Origin: an uncultured Prevotella sp.
GTDB lineage: Bacteria > Bacteroidota > Bacteroidia > Bacteroidales > Bacteroidaceae
DNA: 16,552 bases
Reading direction: 5' to 3'
NCBI GenBank assembly: GCA_945637645.1
Contig: CALZDK010000016.1
Location: forward strand, 1-16,552
Each line of letters starts with the position of its first letter. Position 1 is the first letter of the stretch. The translations under genes and the position numbers were made by a program. Of this stretch, positions 13,032 to 16,552 are shown one piece after another. The notes beneath the pieces are model-generated. The model was given only the letters and a program-made list of their open reading frames with translations, was not told where the DNA came from and did no database searches.

Positions 13032-15347
13032 TTATTCAAACACCTCCTCTATGTCGTTCACGTCGGTTACGTCTATCTCGCTTGTCTCACAGGGATTGTA
13101 GCCTTCGGGCAGGTCAAACACCGCGCCCTCGCTGTAGCCGAGGCGACTGTCGCTGAACACGCGTCGCATATAGTTTGCCCATATAGGCAGCGCCATTGTA
13201 GCGCCTTGTCCCATCTGCATCGAGTCGAAGTGGATGTCGCGGTCGTCGCCTCCCACCCACACTCCACTGACGAGTGTAGGCGTGAAGCCCATAAACCATG
13301 CGTCGCTGTTGTTGTTCGTCGTTCCTGTCTTCGCTGCTATCTCACCCGTGAAGTTGTATTTGTAGCGCAGTCGGCTCGCCGTTCCTCCGTCCACCACACC
13401 TTTCAGCATATATAGCATCTTGTTGGCGCTCTCCTCGCTTATCACCTCGTTCATGCGTGGCTGGAACTGAGCTATCACGTTGCCCTCGTTGTCCTCTATC
13501 TTTGTAACGAAGAGCGGGGCGCAGCGTATGCCGTGGTTGACAAACGTGGTGTAGGCGCTCACCATCTCAGCCACCGTGAGGTCGCAAGGTCCGAGACAGA
13601 GCGACATCGATGGATGAATGTCAGGATTGTTAAACCCATATTCCCTCAGCAGAGTCACGAAAGCCTGTGGGCTCAGTTTGCTCATCAGGTATGCCGTTAT
13701 CCAGTTGTTCGATTGTGCCAGTCCCCATTTCAGAGTCACCATCTCTCCGTATCTGCGTCGGCTTGAATTGCGCGGAGTCCACTGCTGTCCTGCAACGATG
13801 TATGTCTGCTGCACGTTTGGTGCGAGGTCGCAAGGCGAAAAACCGTTCTCCATTGCAAGTGAATAGAGGAAAGGCTTTATGGTGGAACCCACCTGTCGTC
13901 GTCCGTCCATACACATGTCGTAGTTGAAGTGTATGAAGTTCATGCCTCCCACGTATGCCTTCACAGCTCCGTTTTGTGGCGACATGCTCATGAATCCGCA
14001 GCGCAGGAACGACTTGTAGTATTTTATCGAGTCGATTGGGGTCATCGTGGTGTCCACCTCGCCATGGTAGGTGAAGATGCTCATCTTTGTTGGTGTGTGG
14101 AACGCTTTGTGTATCTCGTCGTACGAAGCTCCCTGCTCCTTCATCACACGCCATCTCTCGCTCTGCTTCACCGATCGTCCCATTATGTCGTTATACTGCT
14201 TCGTCGTCAGGTTGCCGGAGTAGGGCGCGTTGCTCTTGCCGCGGTTCTCGCGGTTGAAGGCAGGCTGCAGATATTTCACCACATGTTCGTCAACAGCTTC
14301 CTCGGCATAGCGTTGCATACGCGAGTCGATAGTGGTATAAACCTTCAGTCCGTCGGTATAGACGTTGTATGTCTGTCCGTTCTTCTTCGTGTTCTTGTTG
14401 CACCATCCGTAGAGCGGGTCGTTATACCAGTTTATTGAGTCCTGATGGTATTTTGCCATGTTCCACGACGGGTAGTTGCTTCTCTCCGGACGTTTCGCCA
14501 TAAGGTATCTGCGGAGGAAATCGCGAAAATATGCCGCAATTCCGTCTTTGTGGTCTGCCACGTGGAAGTTTAGGTTCAGAGGGCGTGGCGCGTATGTCTC
14601 GTATTCTGCCTCGGTCAGGTAACCAGCCTTCACCATTTGTCTCATCACCACATTTCTCCTCTCACGGCATCTTTCAGGATTGCGCACAGGGTTGAAATAC
14701 GAGGGGTTCTTGCACAGTCCTATCAGTGTTGCGGCTTCCGTCACACTAAGGTTCTTCGGTTCCTTTCCGAAATAGGTGTTTGCCGCCGTTTTTATACCCA
14801 CTGCATTGTGGAGGAAGTCGAAATAGTTGAGATACATGGCTATTATCTCGTCCTTGGTGTAGTTGCGTTCCAACTGCACTGCAATCACCCATTCTATTGG
14901 CTTTTGCAGGACACGCTCCGTCACGCTTGCCGCCTTGTCCGAGTAGAGCTGCTTGGCAAGCTGCTGCGTAATGGTGGATCCTCCTCCAGCGTTCTTCTGT
15001 CCCATTAAGCCTCGCTTCACGATGGCTCTTGCCAGTGCCTTGAAGTCTATTCCCGAATGGTCATAGTAGCGCACGTCTTCCGTTGCCACCAGTGCCTTGA
15101 CGAGCGCCGGCGACAGTTGGTCGTAATCCACGCAGATGCGGTTTTCCTTGTTGTAGTTCCATGTTCCCATCAGTTTTCCGTCGGCAGAATACACCTGTGT
15201 GGCAAACCTGTTGATGGGATTCTGCAGGTCCTCCACTGGTGGCATATAGCCAATCCACCCTTCGGCAATGGCATAGAAAGCACCTATTGCGACCAACACA
15301 GAAACTATGAGTAATGTCCATAGGAAACGGACAAAAGTTTTAGCCAT
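13032..15347 (-). CDS. Class A penicillin-binding protein (PBP1A type: transglycosylase plus transpeptidase)
   Basis: Bifunctional wall synthase that polymerises lipid II and cross-links the strands, anchored in the inner membrane; 771 residues from the ATG at 15347. Residues 6-28 are the single transmembrane anchor. The GT51 domain covers about 50-230: catalytic Glu90 in ATEDVRYYDHSGID, then GGGSTITQQLAKQL and AVQLERNYTKDEIIAMYLN. The transpeptidase domain spans about 450-720: Ser488-Thr-Ile-Lys491 in GSTIKP, Ser546-Asn-Asn in AQSNNW, and Lys673-Thr-Gly in AAKTGTTNNNSDAWF. The C-terminus is acidic (from about 755). An in-frame TTG three codons upstream (15356) is less likely. Four bases separate its stop from that of the epimerase homologue. 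The PBP1A subclass is inferred from the overall pattern. Confidence 0.94.
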   Translation of the reverse strand: MAKTFVRFLWTLLIVSVLVAIGAFYAIAEGWIGYMPPVEDLQNPINRFATQVYSADGKLMGTWNYNKENRICVDYDQLSPALVKALVATEDVRYYDHSGIDFKALARAIVKRGLMGQKNAGGGSTITQQLAKQLYSDKAASVTERVLQKPIEWVIAVQLERNYTKDEIIAMYLNYFDFLHNAVGIKTAANTYFGKEPKNLSVTEAATLIGLCKNPSYFNPVRNPERCRERRNVVMRQMVKAGYLTEAEYETYAPRPLNLNFHVADHKDGIAAYFRDFLRRYLMAKRPERSNYPSWNMAKYHQDSINWYNDPLYGWCNKNTKKNGQTYNVYTDGLKVYTTIDSRMQRYAEEAVDEHVVKYLQPAFNRENRGKSNAPYSGNLTTKQYNDIMGRSVKQSERWRVMKEQGASYDEIHKAFHTPTKMSIFTYHGEVDTTMTPIDSIKYYKSFLRCGFMSMSPQNGAVKAYVGGMNFIHFNYDMCMDGRRQVGSTIKPFLYSLAMENGFSPCDLAPNVQQTYIVAGQQWTPRNSSRRRYGEMVTLKWGLAQSNNWITAYLMSKLSPQAFVTLLREYGFNNPDIHPSMSLCLGPCDLTVAEMVSAYTTFVNHGIRCAPLFVTKIEDNEGNVIAQFQPRMNEVISEESANKMLYMLKGVVDGGTASRLRYKYNFTGEIAAKTGTTNNNSDAWFMGFTPTLVSGVWVGGDDRDIHFDSMQMGQGATMALPIWANYMRRVFSDSRLGYSEGAVFDLPEGYNPCETSEIDVTDVNDIEEVFE

Positions 15348-15385
15348 AATAGTCAATTTTTTGCTCTTTTAGTCGTTTTCAACGG

Positions 15386-15393
15386 CAAAATTA
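15386..15393 (-). promoter_or_regulatory. -7 element of the penicillin-binding protein promoter
   Basis: On the minus strand this reads TAATTTTG, an exact TAnnTTTG followed by CC, 38 bases before the ATG. A -33 match is weak (CTTC at 15414-15417 on the minus strand, with a 20-base gap). Confidence 0.45.
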
Positions 15394-15444
15394 CTCGTTT
15401 TTATCCATATAAAGAAGAAAATTTGCTTTTTTCTCGTTTTTTTA

Positions 15445-15475
15445 TTCGATAAATCCAAAAATATATGTACCTTAG
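15445..15475 (+). promoter_or_regulatory. Probable promoter of the pyrBI transcript
   Basis: TACCTTAG at 15468-15475 matches TAnnTTTG at all but one fixed base. TTCG at 15445-15448 lies 19 bases upstream and matches three of four of the -33 TTTG. The leader to the ATG at 15509 would be about 30 bases. No leader peptide or attenuator hairpin of the enterobacterial pyrBI kind was seen in it. Confidence 0.45.
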
Positions 15476-15508
15476 CGGTCGAAAAAGAATTAAATACAAC
15501 AATTCGAG

Positions 15509-16456
15509 ATGGAAAAACATAATTTTGTGACCATAGCCAATCTCACACGGGAGAAGATTCTCTACATGATAGAGATGGCTCAGGAGTTTGAGAGGCATCC
15601 CAACAGGGAACTGCTCAAAGGTAAGGTAGTGGCGACCCTGTTCTTCGAGCCGTCAACACGAACAAGGCTAAGTTTTGAAACAGCTGCCAATCGTCTCGGC
15701 GCAAGGGTTATCGGATTTGCCGATCCAAAGATTACCAGCGGAACGAAAGGTGAGACACTGAAGGACACCATACTCATGGTGTCGAACTATGCCGACGTCA
15801 TCGTGATGCGCCACCACATAGAGGGTGCGGCACAATACGCCAGCGAGGTGGCACCAGTGCCTATCGTCAATGCTGGCGACGGAGCTCACCAGCATCCCTC
15901 ACAGTGCATGCTCGACCTTTATTCCATCTACAAGACTCAGGGTACGTTAGAAAATCTCAACATCTATCTTGTCGGTGACCTGAAATATGGCAGAACTGTA
16001 CACTCGCTCATTATGGCAATGCGCCATTTCAACCCAACCTTCCATTTTGTTGCTCCAAAGGAACTTGCCATGCCTAACGAATACAAGATCTACTGTCGCG
16101 AGCATGGCATCAGCTTCCAGGAACACACCGCTTTCAACGAGAAAATCATTGCCGATGCCGACATATTATATATGACGCGCGTGCAAAAGGAGCGTTTCAG
16201 CGACCTTATGGAATACGAGCGCGTGAAGAATATCTACATCCTCCGTGCCGACATGCTTGGCAACGCAAAGCCAAACATGAAGATACTGCATCCGCTGCCA
16301 CGAGTGAACGAGATTGCCTACGACGTTGACAACGACCCGCATGCCTACTACATTCAGCAGGCTGGCAACGGTCTATACGCACGTCAGGCCATCTTCTGCG
16401 ACGTGCTCGGCATTTCGCTCGACGAGGTGAGGAACGACAAGACGATAATTAATTGA
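15509..16456 (+). CDS. pyrB: Aspartate carbamoyltransferase catalytic subunit
   Basis: Joins carbamoyl phosphate and aspartate to give N-carbamoyl-aspartate, the first committed step of pyrimidine synthesis; cytoplasmic, 315 residues, normal length. The carbamoyl-phosphate loop is Ser49-Thr-Arg-Thr-Arg53 in FFEPSTRTRLSFE. The neighbouring-subunit loop carries Lys80 in SGTKGETLKDT. GDGAHQHPSQ at about 123-132 and the HPLPRV motif at 261-266 complete the active site. The start follows the promoter by about 33 bases. pyrI begins 11 bases after the stop, so the enzyme should be the class B holoenzyme with regulatory chains, sensitive to nucleotides. Confidence 0.97.
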   Translation: MEKHNFVTIANLTREKILYMIEMAQEFERHPNRELLKGKVVATLFFEPSTRTRLSFETAANRLGARVIGFADPKITSGTKGETLKDTILMVSNYADVIVMRHHIEGAAQYASEVAPVPIVNAGDGAHQHPSQCMLDLYSIYKTQGTLENLNIYLVGDLKYGRTVHSLIMAMRHFNPTFHFVAPKELAMPNEYKIYCREHGISFQEHTAFNEKIIADADILYMTRVQKERFSDLMEYERVKNIYILRADMLGNAKPNMKILHPLPRVNEIAYDVDNDPHAYYIQQAGNGLYARQAIFCDVLGISLDEVRNDKTIIN

Positions 16457-16467
16457 GTTGACGAATT

Positions 16468-16552
16468 ATGGCAAAAAACGAGATAATGGTGACTGCCATT
16501 GAGAATGGAACAGTCATCGACCACATACCAACAGAGAAGACCTATGAGGTGG
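16468..16552 (+). CDS. pyrI: Aspartate carbamoyltransferase regulatory subunit, N-terminal fragment (runs off the window)
   Basis: The ATG at 16468 opens a frame of 28 codons that runs past the window end. The peptide begins MAKNEIMVTAIENGTVIDHI, matching the PyrI start (the enterobacterial form has VEAIKRGTVIDHIPAQ). This is the N-terminal part of the allosteric domain that binds ATP and CTP; the zinc domain that contacts PyrB lies outside the window. The gap to pyrB is 11 bases, so they form one transcript. Confidence 0.9.
   Translation, partial: MAKNEIMVTAIENGTVIDHIPTEKTYEV

Noticed and set aside
13630..14154. 174-codon frame on the minus strand inside the penicillin-binding protein gene
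   Set aside because: Same strand but a different frame from a well supported PBP; the peptide has no domain or signal.
15348..15508. Small RNA or riboswitch between the penicillin-binding protein gene and pyrB
   Set aside because: The region is AT-rich with only a short palindrome (CGTTTTCAACG); no conserved aptamer or terminator was seen.

Overview
The window reads as chromosomal core DNA of a Bacteroidales bacterium, most likely Prevotella or a close relative. This rests on the gene families (long-form HisG, reverse-type rubrerythrin, pectin-type SGNH esterase, Bacteroidetes lipoproteins, a PyrB followed by PyrI) and on leaders that lack clear Shine-Dalgarno sites but carry the Bacteroidetes -7 element TAnnTTTG. 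No tRNA, rRNA, CRISPR array, insertion sequence or phage gene was seen. No gene-free stretch exceeds about 170 bases.

Layout. 1-3321 (+): the 3' part of purA, hisS overlapping it, then an exported SGNH acetylesterase ending in a stump of a pectinesterase-like domain. 3421-5445 (+): a reverse rubrerythrin with its own promoter, then a parallel beta-helix lipoprotein whose start lies inside the rubrerythrin terminator hairpin. 5442-5912 (-): cytidine deaminase, overlapping the lipoprotein gene tail to tail. 6003-6911 (+): a secreted GH73 glucosaminidase with two LysM modules, divergent from cdd. 6920-10614 (-): the run hisG-hisD-hisC followed by an exported thioredoxin-like protein. 10717-13027 (+): an MltF-like lytic transglycosylase lipoprotein overlapping a very divergent UDP-GlcNAc 2-epimerase homologue. 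13032-15347 (-): a class A penicillin-binding protein. 15509 to the end (+): pyrB and the start of pyrI.

How the genes fit together. Nucleotide metabolism is represented by purA, cdd and pyrBI, and histidine metabolism by hisGDC and hisS. Cell-wall building and remodelling is represented by PBP1A, the GH73 enzyme and the MltF-like enzyme, with the epimerase homologue possibly tied to it. Rubrerythrin serves peroxide defence in an anaerobe. Three divergent pairs (cdd/GH73, hisG/mltF-like, pbp1A/pyrB) share intergenic regions with -7 elements facing outwards.

No wholly new system is evident. The points most worth a second look are the epimerase homologue that lacks catalytic signature residues, the terminator that overlaps the lipoprotein start codon, and the truncated pectinesterase module on the esterase.
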